A stretch of 64,000 nt of DNA from Chloroflexota bacterium (GCA_021325095.1 JAJPHV010000056.1:40041-104040), one strand, 5' to 3'; counted from the first letter of the stretch, positions 45,918 through 53,908 are shown. Notes: generated from the letters alone by a model not told the origin. A program made the numbers and translations.

Positions 45918-46541
45918 CTAGACCAGCAGCGTCCGCGAACGATACTGAACCGCCTCCGCAACGTGCTCCACGCCGATGATGTCTGCCCCCGCCAGGTCGG
46001 CAATCGTCCGGCTGAGTTTGAGAACCCGGTGAAAGGCCCGCGCACTGAGTTGCAGCTTGCGCATGGACGCCTTCAGCAGTTGTTCGGCAGTATCTTCCAT
46101 CTTGCAGAACTGTTCAATCTCGCTTGGCCCCAGGTCGCTGTTGCATAGAACGTGGGCCAGTCCATCGTAACGCTGGCGCTGCCGCTCCCGCGCCGCATGG
46201 ACGCGCGCTTGAATTGCAGCCGATGCTTCCCCGCGCCGGTGGTCGGTCAGCTTCTCGAAATCGACGCGCTGCACATCCAGTTGGATATCGAACCGATCCA
46301 GGAGCGGCCCACTGATGCGCTGCTGGTAGCGCCGCACCTGCGCCTCGCCACAGGTACAGGGATGCAACGAATCGCCATAGTACCCACATGGACAAGGATT
46401 CATGGAGGCGACCAGCATGATGTTAGCCGGGAACGTTACGGCCCCCTTGGCCCGCGAAATGGTCACGATCTTGTCTTCGAGCGGCTGGCGAAGCACTTCG
46501 ATGGTGCGGCCCAGCTCAAGCAGTTCATCCAGCAATGATGT
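45918..46541 (-). pseudogene. comM: C-terminal fragment of comM (yifB), Mg-chelatase-like ATPase, interrupted
   Basis: About 205 residues match the C-terminal third of ComM/YifB: the end of Walker B (LLDELLELGR for LFLDELPEFGR), EVLRQPLEDKIVTISRA, the MNPCPCGYYGD..PCTC zinc-like region, QRISGPLLDRFDIQL (arginine region) and the C-terminal helices. The N-terminal 300 residues, with the Walker A motif, are absent, and the frame runs into unrelated sequence beyond about 46541. comM is a known integration target (AbaR islands in Acinetobacter). This marks the left junction of the element. The remnant is not expected to work. Confidence 0.9.
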
Positions 46542-46665
46542 CGAGAACTCGTACATCCCCGCTTATCCTCACCCGGTTTGTCTTTAACAGCCACCACTCG
46601 GTTAAAACCAAGCCAGCACAGCATTTCTATGCGGGTTGAATGTCCCGTAGAGTGAGAAACCCAGA

Positions 46666-46700
46666 CCCTTCTGAAGTTTCGACTTCGGAAGGGCTTTATT
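46666..46700 (+). terminator. Rho-independent terminator at the element edge
   Basis: CCCTTCTGAAGT (46666-46677) pairs with ACTTCGGAAGGG (46682-46693), one G-T pair, with a TTCG tetraloop and a following CTTTATTTTTG. It lies between the comM junction and the first element gene and may insulate or attenuate it. Confidence 0.8.
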
Positions 46701-46785
46701 TTTGTTTCGACGCGAGAGCGTCATATTCGCTCAATTGTATGCCCGGTAAAGCCTTGTGGCGAATATTTTGTTGGGAGTGTGTTGA

Positions 46786-47307
46786 ATGATACAACGATTC
46801 TCTCACCGCGATACCGTGATACCATCACACTACATGCTAAAAGAAGGCTGCCCGCTTCAGTATGATCTGTTTTCAGGTGAATTAGTTGATACTCGAAGTG
46901 ATTACCAAAAGAAGAAAGATCGTGAGCGCACCGCACCGCACCAAATCCAGATGTTCAAAACACCGGAGATGGTTCAGTTTGGGGCAAAGCCAAAATCAGC
47001 CTACAGAGAGTGGCTCGATCAGGCTACCGCCCCTCCGCTAATGCTTGAAATGCAGGAAACACGCACCCCTGAAGAGATTGAGCTAGATCGCTTGCGCGAA
47101 GCTCAGAGACAGATGCAACCACTCTTTGGGGGTGAAGACATCATCAGTCGTCCAGCATCCCCCGTCGAAGACAGTGTTTCCGGCGAAACGCACTTGCCCT
47201 TTTCAGGTGTCATTTTTGATGCCCAGAAGCCCCATCGGGCTATCGGACTACGCACCCGGCTTCGCGCTCAATCTATTTCTGTTCGCTCCCGTTCTCGCGC
47301 CGCTTAG
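46786..47307 (+). CDS. Unknown element protein
   Basis: The 173-residue soluble protein, start at an ATG behind GGGAGTG, is charged with many Glu/Arg/Gln residues (about 85-110, TPEEIELDRLREAQRQMQ) and a basic end rich in Arg. No family recognised. It is the first gene of the element and has its own terminator ahead. Confidence 0.65.
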   Translation: MIQRFSHRDTVIPSHYMLKEGCPLQYDLFSGELVDTRSDYQKKKDRERTAPHQIQMFKTPEMVQFGAKPKSAYREWLDQATAPPLMLEMQETRTPEEIELDRLREAQRQMQPLFGGEDIISRPASPVEDSVSGETHLPFSGVIFDAQKPHRAIGLRTRLRAQSISVRSRSRAA

Positions 47308-47484
47308 GTAATACATGCAACCGTATCTATAACTACGCCCCTTCACGAAAACATTCTTTTTACTTCCCAGACAAAAACCCTCATATCATAAAAATGGGTC
47401 GAGATGAGTCAGTCAAAAACCATGTGTTTGCCGGAATGACATCATGGTTCGTAATGTAGAGACCGAGCAGAAAGGAGGCGGCCT

Positions 47485-47691
47485 ATGGCAACAGAACAAA
47501 GCCTTACAGCCAAATCCAAAGATAAAACTGAACCTAAGCGGGGTATCGTGAAAACCATCCTTGTCTATTGTGGGAAACCCCTTCTCCCAATATTCAAGGA
47601 AGTTCACAATGTCATCCAAATGTTTGTCTGGGGTGACTACTACCGGGAGGGTCGAAGCAGGAGGCGGAGATTTTCTCGGCGACGAGTTTGA
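47485..47691 (+). CDS. Small basic protein
   Basis: A very strong ribosome-binding site (AAAGGAGGC) supports this 68-residue protein with a Lys-rich start, one amphipathic or short hydrophobic stretch (KTILVYCGKPLLPIFKEVHN) and a basic C-terminus (YREGRSRRRRFSRRRV) that could bind nucleic acid. Family unknown. Confidence 0.6.
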   Translation: MATEQSLTAKSKDKTEPKRGIVKTILVYCGKPLLPIFKEVHNVIQMFVWGDYYREGRSRRRRFSRRRV

Positions 47692-47788
47692 TCCCTACCT
47701 CTAAAGGCTCTACGGCTCAAGCCTGAACTGAAAGCCGTAAAACACCTGCCCAGACTCCACTCATCTCCACCCAACTTTTGGTTTGCCT

Positions 47789-48094
47789 TTAATTTAGCAG
47801 CAACCTTTTTCGTGTCCCACGATACGCCCTTTTTTCTATTACCCCTGCGAACGTGTCCGCATTTGCTATCCAGAATTCTAATTTGGTGGCATAGTCGCCA
47901 AAAGCGAATGCCCAATCATAAGCCTTCCAAGATTCGAGCCATTCTTCTTTGAGAAAAGCCCACAAACAGCTAACTTGTTCAAAGCAATAGACGAGCTTAA
48001 AGAGCCGTACACGGATAGTTCGAGGTAGATAGCGAACGATCACGCTCATAGTATAGCATCCCGCGTCTACAACCTCACTTGCCCCGTGTTTCAT
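47789..48094 (-). CDS. Small unknown protein (start uncertain)
   Basis: A 101-codon reverse-strand frame, or 86 codons from the ATG at 48049. The product is aromatic-rich (LKEEWLESWKAYDWAFAFGD) and ends basic. There is no convincing ribosome-binding site at either start. It may be real, since no other coding signal overlaps it, but support is weak. Confidence 0.35.
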   Translation of the reverse strand: MKHGASEVVDAGCYTMSVIVRYLPRTIRVRLFKLVYCFEQVSCLWAFLKEEWLESWKAYDWAFAFGDYATKLEFWIANADTFAGVIEKRAYRGTRKRLLLN

Positions 48095-48332
48095 CCTCGA
48101 TGTTAGAGCAATCTGGTTGACCCTCTTTGATACAATACGTTGGAATGGGAGACGGTTTTCTCATCAGCGAGATCACTTGTGTCTCTGCCCTTTCACATAC
48201 ATCTACAGACTTATTTGCACGTTTTCAGGTTACAGGCTCAGTGCCAGTGACGCTTTGTGCATCCTACCGGGATGTATAAAGCGTCATTTGGACGCGCTTC
48301 ACTCACTTTCAGTTCAGCAAGGAGTTAGCGTT

Positions 48333-49346
48333 TTGGGTACTGTAGCATGTGGACTTTGTAAAGGCTCAGGTCGGTACTATGCCAAATCGGGCAAAGCACT
48401 TAATTGTCGGGCTTGTGGAGGCACAGGCGTAAACAAAGACCTCTGGTCTACTCGGTGCGAACGCTGCCGAACGGAAATCATCTATAAGGCAGGTACGAAC
48501 ACACCGCAGTTCTGCAAGAGTTGTCGGGACATTGACCTCGAAAAGCCGTGCGCCCAGATGGGTTGCACCAATGTCATTCGCTATAAAGTCGGCTGGAAAA
48601 ACGTCTCCAACTACTGCAAACGCTGTGAGAACAAGCGCCAGCAGGGTTGGTCGGCTTCCACCTGCCCGGGTACGGGCGTGTTTGGTTGTGGCAAATTAAT
48701 CTGGTCACCGCCCGGCAAGCGGTTTGACCTCTGCCCAGATTGCAGCGCCAAAAAACGAGCCGAGCGTGATTCCAAACGGCGGGAAAAAACGTGTCAAGGA
48801 ATCAAGGGTGGGCCGTATTGCGGCAAAACCATCGTTTACTACACTGACTCGAAGTTCGTACCTGACCTCTGTCCTGACTGCCGGGCTAAAGCCAAAGCCG
48901 CCAAAGAGGAACGGGAAAGAAACAAGCGGACGAAGCCCTGTCCAAACTGCGGGAACACCATTACCTACTTCGTAGGTGGCAAGGAGTTCGACTACTGCAA
49001 AACTTGCAGTGACATGCGGTTGAAAGTTGACCGCAATGATAAAGGCACATTGCAAGCGAGAACCAAAGACGGTACTTTGCTTTTCACTTTTGCACGATGC
49101 TCTTATCCTAAGAAGGGGAGTACGGGTGAAAAAGCCCACATGCAGTATGAGTGGGCAAGTCGTGGGTACTACTATGTTGCTATGCCGGGGAACCCGCATA
49201 TGAGTTACATAGTGGACAAGAATCCAGTGGAAAATGGTTTCCTGACCGTGACCGACGCTAATGTGGTGCGAGCAAAGTTTCCCAACACGGAGTTGGAAAA
49301 ACTGTTCTCAAGGATAGCCATTGCTATTGCCAATGACTTGCTGTAG
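48333..49346 (+). CDS. Zinc-ribbon array protein
   Basis: The TTG at 48333 is preceded by AAGGAG (48319-48324) at 8 bases, so this rare start is preferred over the frame's longer upstream stretch; 337 residues. It begins with a DnaJ-like zinc finger (CGLCKGSG ... CRACGGTG), followed by five tandem ribbon units each starting with Cys pairs and ending C-x2-C (CERCRTEIIY..CKSC, CTNVIRYKV..CKRC, CGKLIW..CPDC, CGKTIVYY..CPDC, CPNCGNTITYF..CKTC). The C-terminal 90 residues are a mixed soluble domain. The units share an I-x-Y-x-x-G pattern, hinting at duplication. Function unknown, nucleic-acid binding possible. Confidence 0.85.
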   Translation: MGTVACGLCKGSGRYYAKSGKALNCRACGGTGVNKDLWSTRCERCRTEIIYKAGTNTPQFCKSCRDIDLEKPCAQMGCTNVIRYKVGWKNVSNYCKRCENKRQQGWSASTCPGTGVFGCGKLIWSPPGKRFDLCPDCSAKKRAERDSKRREKTCQGIKGGPYCGKTIVYYTDSKFVPDLCPDCRAKAKAAKEERERNKRTKPCPNCGNTITYFVGGKEFDYCKTCSDMRLKVDRNDKGTLQARTKDGTLLFTFARCSYPKKGSTGEKAHMQYEWASRGYYYVAMPGNPHMSYIVDKNPVENGFLTVTDANVVRAKFPNTELEKLFSRIAIAIANDLL

Positions 49347-49371
49347 GTTCCCTTTGGGTCTGTACGTGTTG

Positions 49372-49404
49372 ATTGCCCTGACTAACAGTCAGGGCAATTT
49401 TTTT
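49372..49404 (+). terminator. Rho-independent terminator
   Basis: ATTGCCCTGAC and GTCAGGGCAAT form a perfect 11-bp stem with loop TAACA, followed by T7. It ends the zinc-ribbon gene and also lies between it and the reverse-strand cassette. Confidence 0.9.
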
Positions 49405-49408
49405 ACTC

Positions 49409-49993
49409 CTACAAATAGCAAAGGAGATAGCTTTTTTTGTCTATACTAATTTGATGAAACTGTCGCGTCATTTTAGCGACAATTCTGGGGTGTTTATTTG
49501 TGGATTCATTTATGTTTTCGGTGGTGGTTCCTTCATACATTTTGGCATATTTTAGACCAAAACACTTGAACAATCCTGTTTGATAATCTTCCAATATATT
49601 GTCTAAAATAAAGGGATCAAGATTGGCGTAATCATAAATATCGAAATCCGAAATAATAAGTAAATGAAGTTGAGAGGTTGTTTGAACAATAAAAGGAAAA
49701 AAAACGGTCGTGATGTGTTTGGTGGTTGCGGAGTGTGTTGTCGGTGCTACGTATCCTTGGAAAACCTTTAATTTTTGAAAGTCTTGAATTTCAATTGTTA
49801 GTTTTTTAGCAACCAGAGCATGAAAAAGAATTACTTCGTCTAAATTAAATTCTTGGACAATCTTTTTAAGTATTTCCTTATCTAAAGCAAACCGCTCATT
49901 AGTAAAAGCGGTTTGGTTATTTCCAGCACCAGAATGAGTCAAAAACGCTTTACTCAAGTCTGAATTACTAATAGTAGAATTTAAATCTGCCAT
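49409..49993 (-). CDS. Unknown protein B of an AT-rich two-gene cassette
   Basis: The 194-residue soluble protein (start MADLNSTISNSDL) is strongly AT-rich in DNA, with Asn, Lys, Ile and Phe frequent, unlike the rest of the element. No motif recognised. Its start overlaps the end of the upstream gene by 13 bases, so the two are translationally coupled. Confidence 0.75.
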   Translation of the reverse strand: MADLNSTISNSDLSKAFLTHSGAGNNQTAFTNERFALDKEILKKIVQEFNLDEVILFHALVAKKLTIEIQDFQKLKVFQGYVAPTTHSATTKHITTVFFPFIVQTTSQLHLLIISDFDIYDYANLDPFILDNILEDYQTGLFKCFGLKYAKMYEGTTTENINESTNKHPRIVAKMTRQFHQISIDKKSYLLCYL

Positions 49994-50433
49994 TTTTCTA
50001 AAGGTGCCGGGGTCGAATATGGTTCGAAAAGACGATCCAGCAACTTCTTGTACTTATTAAAGTAATTCCACATCGTATCCATGTATCCGCCGAATGTATT
50101 CTCATGATTAGGGTCGAATGTTCTCACATTTATACTCATATCGGCAGCCTCGTAAATCACCATTTCATAGTCTTCTTGCTCTGGGGTTCTTGTTTCTATA
50201 GGGAAAAGCATTTTGATATGGCTTGCGACTTCTGAGAACTCTTCGAGTAATAAATGCCCTTTTAGAAACTCACGGAATGCAACAAGCAGGAGAACGCGCT
50301 TCTCCTCAAAAGAAGCATCCCCAATATGTTCAATAGTAGAGTAATTCAAGTCTTTCAGGATTGGAGCTAATTTTTCTTTGGGTAGCGATAGTTCAAGGAG
50401 AACGTTGCCCGCCATATCCAAGTAGTGAGACAT
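49981..50433 (-). CDS. Unknown protein A of an AT-rich two-gene cassette
   Basis: The 150-residue protein is acidic and helical (LPKEKLAPILKDLNYSTIEHIGDASFEEKRVLLLVAF). No family recognised. It is transcribed divergently from the primase gene, with 18 bases between the starts. Two small coupled AT-rich genes of unknown type on a mobile element suggest a cargo module, for instance a defence or toxin-antitoxin pair, but there is no direct evidence. Confidence 0.75.
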   Translation of the reverse strand: MSHYLDMAGNVLLELSLPKEKLAPILKDLNYSTIEHIGDASFEEKRVLLLVAFREFLKGHLLLEEFSEVASHIKMLFPIETRTPEQEDYEMVIYEAADMSINVRTFDPNHENTFGGYMDTMWNYFNKYKKLLDRLFEPYSTPAPLEKWQI

Positions 50434-50451
50434 TAGGCTATTCTACAATAC

Positions 50452-51522
50452 GTGTACAGTGTCTTCTCTACTGCCGCTTATACTACTCATGTGTCTGAAC
50501 GCCTCCGCTCGGCTGAGCTTGATCCTAACCTCACTCGTGCCTTTGCCGAGACTTTCATCTCTCGATGGGATTGCTATCCCTTACAAGTGGAAAATGGTAC
50601 ATATACCCAAGTTCGAGAAAAACTGACACTGACCCATATCTTCAAACATCTGACGAACGCCCGGTTAGGCTACAAACCCTTTACCATTGGCGCGTATGCC
50701 TTAAATGAGCAGAGCCAGGCTAAGTGGGTCTGCTTTGATGCGGACGCACTGCACCAGTGGGCGGAGTTGTGGCGACTGGCGTGGTCACTGCAAGAAGTGG
50801 GTGTTCCGACTTATCTTGAACCATCTCGCCGAGGCGGTCACTTGTGGCTGTTTACTCCCCTCCTCTCAGGGACAGAAATTCGCCAGTTTTCCCGGAAACT
50901 GTTGGTTATGGAAAAAATTGCCGAGTACGGTGACGATAAAAAGCGCCGGATCGAGATTTACCCCAAGCAAGATGTGCTTGGAGAAGGTGCGGGGTCATTT
51001 GTCCGGTTGCCTCTGGGTGTCCACATGAAGACTGGACAGGTCTACCATTTTGTTGATCTGGACGGCAAGCCCATCGCGCCCAGTGTCCGAGAACAATTAA
51101 AGGTGTTGGGGCAGCCTAGTCGTGTATCGTCAGACTTTATCGCTACTATCCTGGCCCAAGAACTGGAATTACCCACTCCCCCACCGAAGCCATCTCCCAA
51201 ATTCAAAAAACGCAAACCCCGCCACAATGAACCCCTCTCTGAGTCGCTCAAGCACGCTATTTCCGTCCATGATTTCGTCAGTCGATATGTAGCCCTCAAC
51301 GAGCAGGGACGCGGCTTATGCCCTTTCCACGACGACCACGAGAAGTCTTTTGCTGTGAACAAGCAGCGCAACTATTGGCATTGTTTCGCCGGATGTTTAA
51401 CGACTGACGGCAACAAAGGCGGCAGCATTATTGACTTCTGGATGAAGTGGCGCGAAACACACGGACAAGACGGCAGCTTTACGGAGACGGTGAAAGAGCT
51501 TCGAGAGATGCTCCTCTCGTGA
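50452..51522 (+). CDS. AEP-type primase with C-terminal CHC2 zinc finger
   Basis: The GTG at 50452 gives 356 residues. The first 220 look like an archaeo-eukaryotic primase/polymerase (TOTE-type): catalytic acidic pair in WVCFDADA, motif II SRRGGHLWLF and motif III RIEIYPKQD, then SFVRLPLGVHMKTGQ. After a basic Pro/Lys linker (about 245-265), residues 270-350 carry a DnaG-like CHC2 zinc finger (GLCPFHDDHEKSF, YWHCFAGC). It should lay primers for the element's replication. Start at GTG with the neighbouring gene 18 bases away on the other strand. Confidence 0.85.
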   Translation: MYSVFSTAAYTTHVSERLRSAELDPNLTRAFAETFISRWDCYPLQVENGTYTQVREKLTLTHIFKHLTNARLGYKPFTIGAYALNEQSQAKWVCFDADALHQWAELWRLAWSLQEVGVPTYLEPSRRGGHLWLFTPLLSGTEIRQFSRKLLVMEKIAEYGDDKKRRIEIYPKQDVLGEGAGSFVRLPLGVHMKTGQVYHFVDLDGKPIAPSVREQLKVLGQPSRVSSDFIATILAQELELPTPPPKPSPKFKKRKPRHNEPLSESLKHAISVHDFVSRYVALNEQGRGLCPFHDDHEKSFAVNKQRNYWHCFAGCLTTDGNKGGSIIDFWMKWRETHGQDGSFTETVKELREMLLS

Positions 51523-51602
51523 TTTGTTTCCCCTATTGACAGCCCGTGCTGACTTTGCTTTGATGAACACAGGTAACAAATGACCCACTTTTGACCCAAC
51601 TT

Positions 51603-51767
51603 GTGACCAAAGCAAACCCCAAACCCACTGCCAGTCAAACCTATATCAAGGTGCATCTATCACTGTCTTTGAAGCGCCAGCTTCAAGCGCTTGCCGAGCA
51701 AAGAAGTATATCGCTCTCGTCATTATTGCGACTTATTGCTACTGAATATATCAAAGCTAAAGGGTAG
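51603..51767 (+). CDS. 54-residue ribbon-helix-helix protein upstream of parA
   Basis: The frame, shorter than 60 codons, runs from the GTG at 51603 (or TTG at 51591) to TAG at 51765-51767. It encodes a basic arm and an RHH fold: strand YIKVHLSLS, helix LKRQLQALAEQR, then turn SISL and helix SSLLRLIATEYI. It ends 2 bases before the parA ATG. RHH proteins of this size bind DNA as dimers, so this may be an operator- or centromere-binding protein. No good ribosome-binding site is seen. Confidence 0.7.
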   Translation: MTKANPKPTASQTYIKVHLSLSLKRQLQALAEQRSISLSSLLRLIATEYIKAKG

Positions 51768-51769
51768 GT

Positions 51770-52534
51770 ATGGTCATCTCAGTTGCGAACCAGAAAGGCG
51801 GTGTTGCCAAGACCACAACGGCTATTAACCTAGCGGCTGGTTTGGCACTAGCAGGTTACAAGGTGCTGCTGATTGACGCCGATCCCCAAACGAACACCAC
51901 CCAGGTCTTTATCCATCCAGATATTGAGATTGACCTTGAGAAGACCCTCTATCAAGTTATTTTGAAATTCGCGCCGCTCACGTCGGTTATTCATTCTACC
52001 CAGGTCAATAATCTCTCACTTGTCCCCTCTCACTTGCGGCTTTCAAGCGCCGATCTGGAATTAGCCCAAGCCCTCGATAATCGCAGCGCCCGCCTTAAAC
52101 AAGCCATTGACGAAGTTCGTTCTCGATACGACTACATCATTATCGACAATCCACCCTCGCTTGGCTTGGTGACGATGAACTCATTCACTGCTAGTGACCG
52201 CATCCTCATTCCGGTATCCACAGCCTATTTTGCCTTGACGGGGCTTGACCAACTTCAAGAAACAATTGCAATGGTTAAACAGACGCGGCTCAACCCCGAT
52301 CTCAAGGTGCTAGGGGTTCTCTGTACGTTTTGTGAGGAAACAAATGTGTCACGCGATGTAGAGCGTCAACTTCGCCGCTATTTTGGCGATCAAGTCTTTC
52401 AGACCACCATCCCGAAGAACGTTCGGCTTGAGGAAGCGCATTCTAACCATACACATATCTTTAACTTTGCACCCAAGAGTACCGGCGCAAAAGCCTACGC
52501 CGATCTTGTTCGAGAGGTCATCACACGACAATGA
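51770..52534 (+). CDS. parA: ParA-type partition ATPase
   Basis: A 254-residue P-loop ATPase of the ParA/Soj group, plasmid type Ib-like because it lacks the N-terminal HTH. Deviant Walker A KGGVAKTTTAINLA, the A' motif IDADPQTNT and Walker B region IIIDNPPSLG are intact. It drives segregation of the element. It is 2 bases downstream of a small RHH gene and overlaps the downstream RHH gene by four bases. Confidence 0.95.
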   Translation: MVISVANQKGGVAKTTTAINLAAGLALAGYKVLLIDADPQTNTTQVFIHPDIEIDLEKTLYQVILKFAPLTSVIHSTQVNNLSLVPSHLRLSSADLELAQALDNRSARLKQAIDEVRSRYDYIIIDNPPSLGLVTMNSFTASDRILIPVSTAYFALTGLDQLQETIAMVKQTRLNPDLKVLGVLCTFCEETNVSRDVERQLRRYFGDQVFQTTIPKNVRLEEAHSNHTHIFNFAPKSTGAKAYADLVREVITRQ

Positions 52535-52938
52535 AACGACGCAGTGGATTAGCTGACAGCCCGTTTTTCGCTCCCGCACCTCGCACTGAACCGGAACGTT
52601 CTACGGCGGTATTTTCATCAGATAGCAACCAGGCCCCCTTGAACTCAAGTTCACCCCAAAATGAAAGCAAACAAGCAAGCAATATTGCAAGCAAACAAGC
52701 AAGCTTGCTTGCAAAAATGAGGGACTTAGGGCGCTTGAAAGCAACGAACGCCGCCACGTTCCGATTTCCTCCCGATCTTCTTGAAAAACTTGAAGAGATC
52801 GAGTATCGCCTCCGTAAAGACCATAAAATCAAGGCGACCAAAAATATAATCGTGGTCGGAGCATTGGCAATGCTGTTATGTGAATTCGAGGAAAACGCGA
52901 CTGAAAGCAGTCTGTATCAATTTCTCTCCCAAGAATAA
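52531..52938 (+). CDS. ParB-like RHH partner of ParA, with DNA repeats in its coding region
   Basis: The 135-residue protein has a disordered Ser/Gln/Asn-rich first half and an RHH-like second half (ATFRFPPDLLEKLEEIEYRL, then TKNIIVVGALAMLL). It overlaps parA by ATGA, the place where the DNA-binding partner of plasmid ParA proteins is usually found. Residues about 46-60 contain two SKQAS units, produced by two copies of a 16-bp DNA repeat that recurs downstream of the gene. Confidence 0.75.
   Translation: MKRRSGLADSPFFAPAPRTEPERSTAVFSSDSNQAPLNSSSPQNESKQASNIASKQASLLAKMRDLGRLKATNAATFRFPPDLLEKLEEIEYRLRKDHKIKATKNIIVVGALAMLLCEFEENATESSLYQFLSQE
52664..52712 (+). repeat. Centromere-like repeat cluster 1, inside the parA partner gene
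   Basis: Two 16-bp units, AAAGCAAACAAGCAAG (52664-52679) and CAAGCAAACAAGCAAG (52688-52703), are separated by CAATATTG, and the second runs into a perfect 16-bp palindrome (52696-52711). Same unit as cluster 2. Confidence 0.8.
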
Positions 52939-53032
52939 GTTGGAAACTGTACATCCTATCCGAAAATCCCAAGCCTTTTCGCGTGTCTGGCTGATGCGAT
53001 GAAGACTTGTTTTGTACAAAGTCGAGTTAAGT

Positions 53033-53085
53033 GCAAGCTTGCAAGCAAACAAGCAAGCTTGCAATATTGTAAACAAACAAGCAAG
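53033..53085 (+). repeat. Centromere-like repeat cluster 2, downstream of the partner gene
   Basis: CAAGCAAACAAGCAAG (53042-53057), preceded by GCAAGCTTG, and TAAACAAACAAGCAAG (53070-53085) are separated by CTTG plus the same CAATATTG. A 24-bp block containing the first unit is identical to that in cluster 1. The set looks like a parS or iteron site. Confidence 0.8.
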
Positions 53086-53111
53086 AAAAGCGCGACTTGA
53101 CAAGCTTTTTT

Positions 53112-53441
53112 CGGCGTGTGAAGAATACGCAGAACCCACTGTTTAGGCATGTCACGCCGCCAGCGAGGGCTGGTCAACCGATCCGAATGACCGACTGAGA
53201 GCGAACCGTTTCTGAGGCTCACCAGAGCCTTTAGATAAGCAGTCCAGAAGACTGCTGAAGACACCTCAAGCGAACAGATGCTTTGTACCGGAGTAGGGAA
53301 GTGAGTAAACAACTCCCAACCCTACAGATTCAAAAATCCGATGCGAAGCATCGCTTAGGAACGCCTCGAAGGAGAGAATGAAGGAGAGGGCAGGAAGCGA
53401 ACTCGAAGGACTGGACTCTCTAAAAAGGCAAAGCCTTTTTT
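53112..53441 (+). ncRNA. Candidate structured non-coding RNA
   Basis: No convincing CDS exists here. In order, the strand shows: CGGCGTG/CACGCCG (53112-53118 with 53153-53159), GGTCA/TGACC (53172-53192), AGGCTC-acca-GAGCCT (53215-53230), AGCAGTC-cagaa-GACTGCT (53238-53256), GTAGGG/CCCTAC enclosing GAGT/ACTC (53293-53325), CGATGC-gaa-GCATCG (53339-53353), and finally a terminator stem AAAAAGGC-aaa-GCCTTTTT (53422-53440). A run of perfect short stems ended by a terminator is the usual picture of a structured RNA. No family matched from memory. Confidence 0.55.
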
Positions 53442-53475
53442 AAGGTGAGAGTCGTCACGTCCCCTATAGCACGTC

Positions 53476-53497
53476 CTATAGTTTCCAGTAACTATAG
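53476..53497. repeat. CTATAG inverted repeat
   Basis: CTATAGTT and AACTATAG form a perfect 8-bp inverted repeat with 6-base loop; a further CTATAG is found at 53464. It lies just after the candidate RNA and might be a protein-binding site. Confidence 0.4.
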
Positions 53498-53638
53498 TCT
53501 GTACGCTTAAAACGCGGGGGAAACAGCCTCAAAAATGCCTGTGGTCTCCTCAGGCAGGGTCGCTTGCCACGCCCGATTACACTGATACATCAGTGCAATC
53601 GTTCAGTGGACGCGCCAGACCCCACCGTTCGTCAACCA

Positions 53639-53908
53639 CCCCGCCGTCGGACTTTCTTCGCAGGCTCGAAAGCCCGACCACCCCCGCTCGTCCTCTCAGT
53701 ATTGTTGCCTGCGCCCTGCTCGTCACAATCCGCTACGCTCACTGCGTTCGCTTGCTCCCTTTTCCCGCCGTCGTACCTAGTCTGGAAAAGCCGCGAGGCT
53801 CAAGTGGAAAGCTGCATACGTTAGCCCAGACAAACAGCGCGTCAGGTCGTCACTATCCAGCTTTCTGCACTTTCGACCGGGGGTGGTCGGGCTACGCCCG
53901 ACGGCGGG
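53639..53908. repeat. Long interrupted inverted repeat in the non-coding region
   Basis: CCCGCCGTCGG and AGCCCGACCACCCCC (53639-53650, 53671-53685) have exact inverted copies GGGGGTGGTCGGGCT (53879-53893) and CCGACGGCGGG (53898-53908). The arms are about 190 bases apart. The region has no believable CDS. It could be a replication or transfer origin structure, or a recombination remnant. Confidence 0.55.

Noticed and set aside
45500..48100. tRNA gene as the integration site
   Set aside because: No cloverleaf or GGTTCGAAT-type T-loop was seen near the junction; the break lies within comM.
52956..53312. Reverse-strand 118-codon ORF over the repeats
   Set aside because: It runs through repeat cluster 2 and the hairpins, which dictate its sequence; no start signal.
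53112..53441. RNase P, tmRNA or group II intron domain V
   Set aside because: The conserved cores of these RNAs were looked for and not found; no reverse transcriptase or split gene is near.
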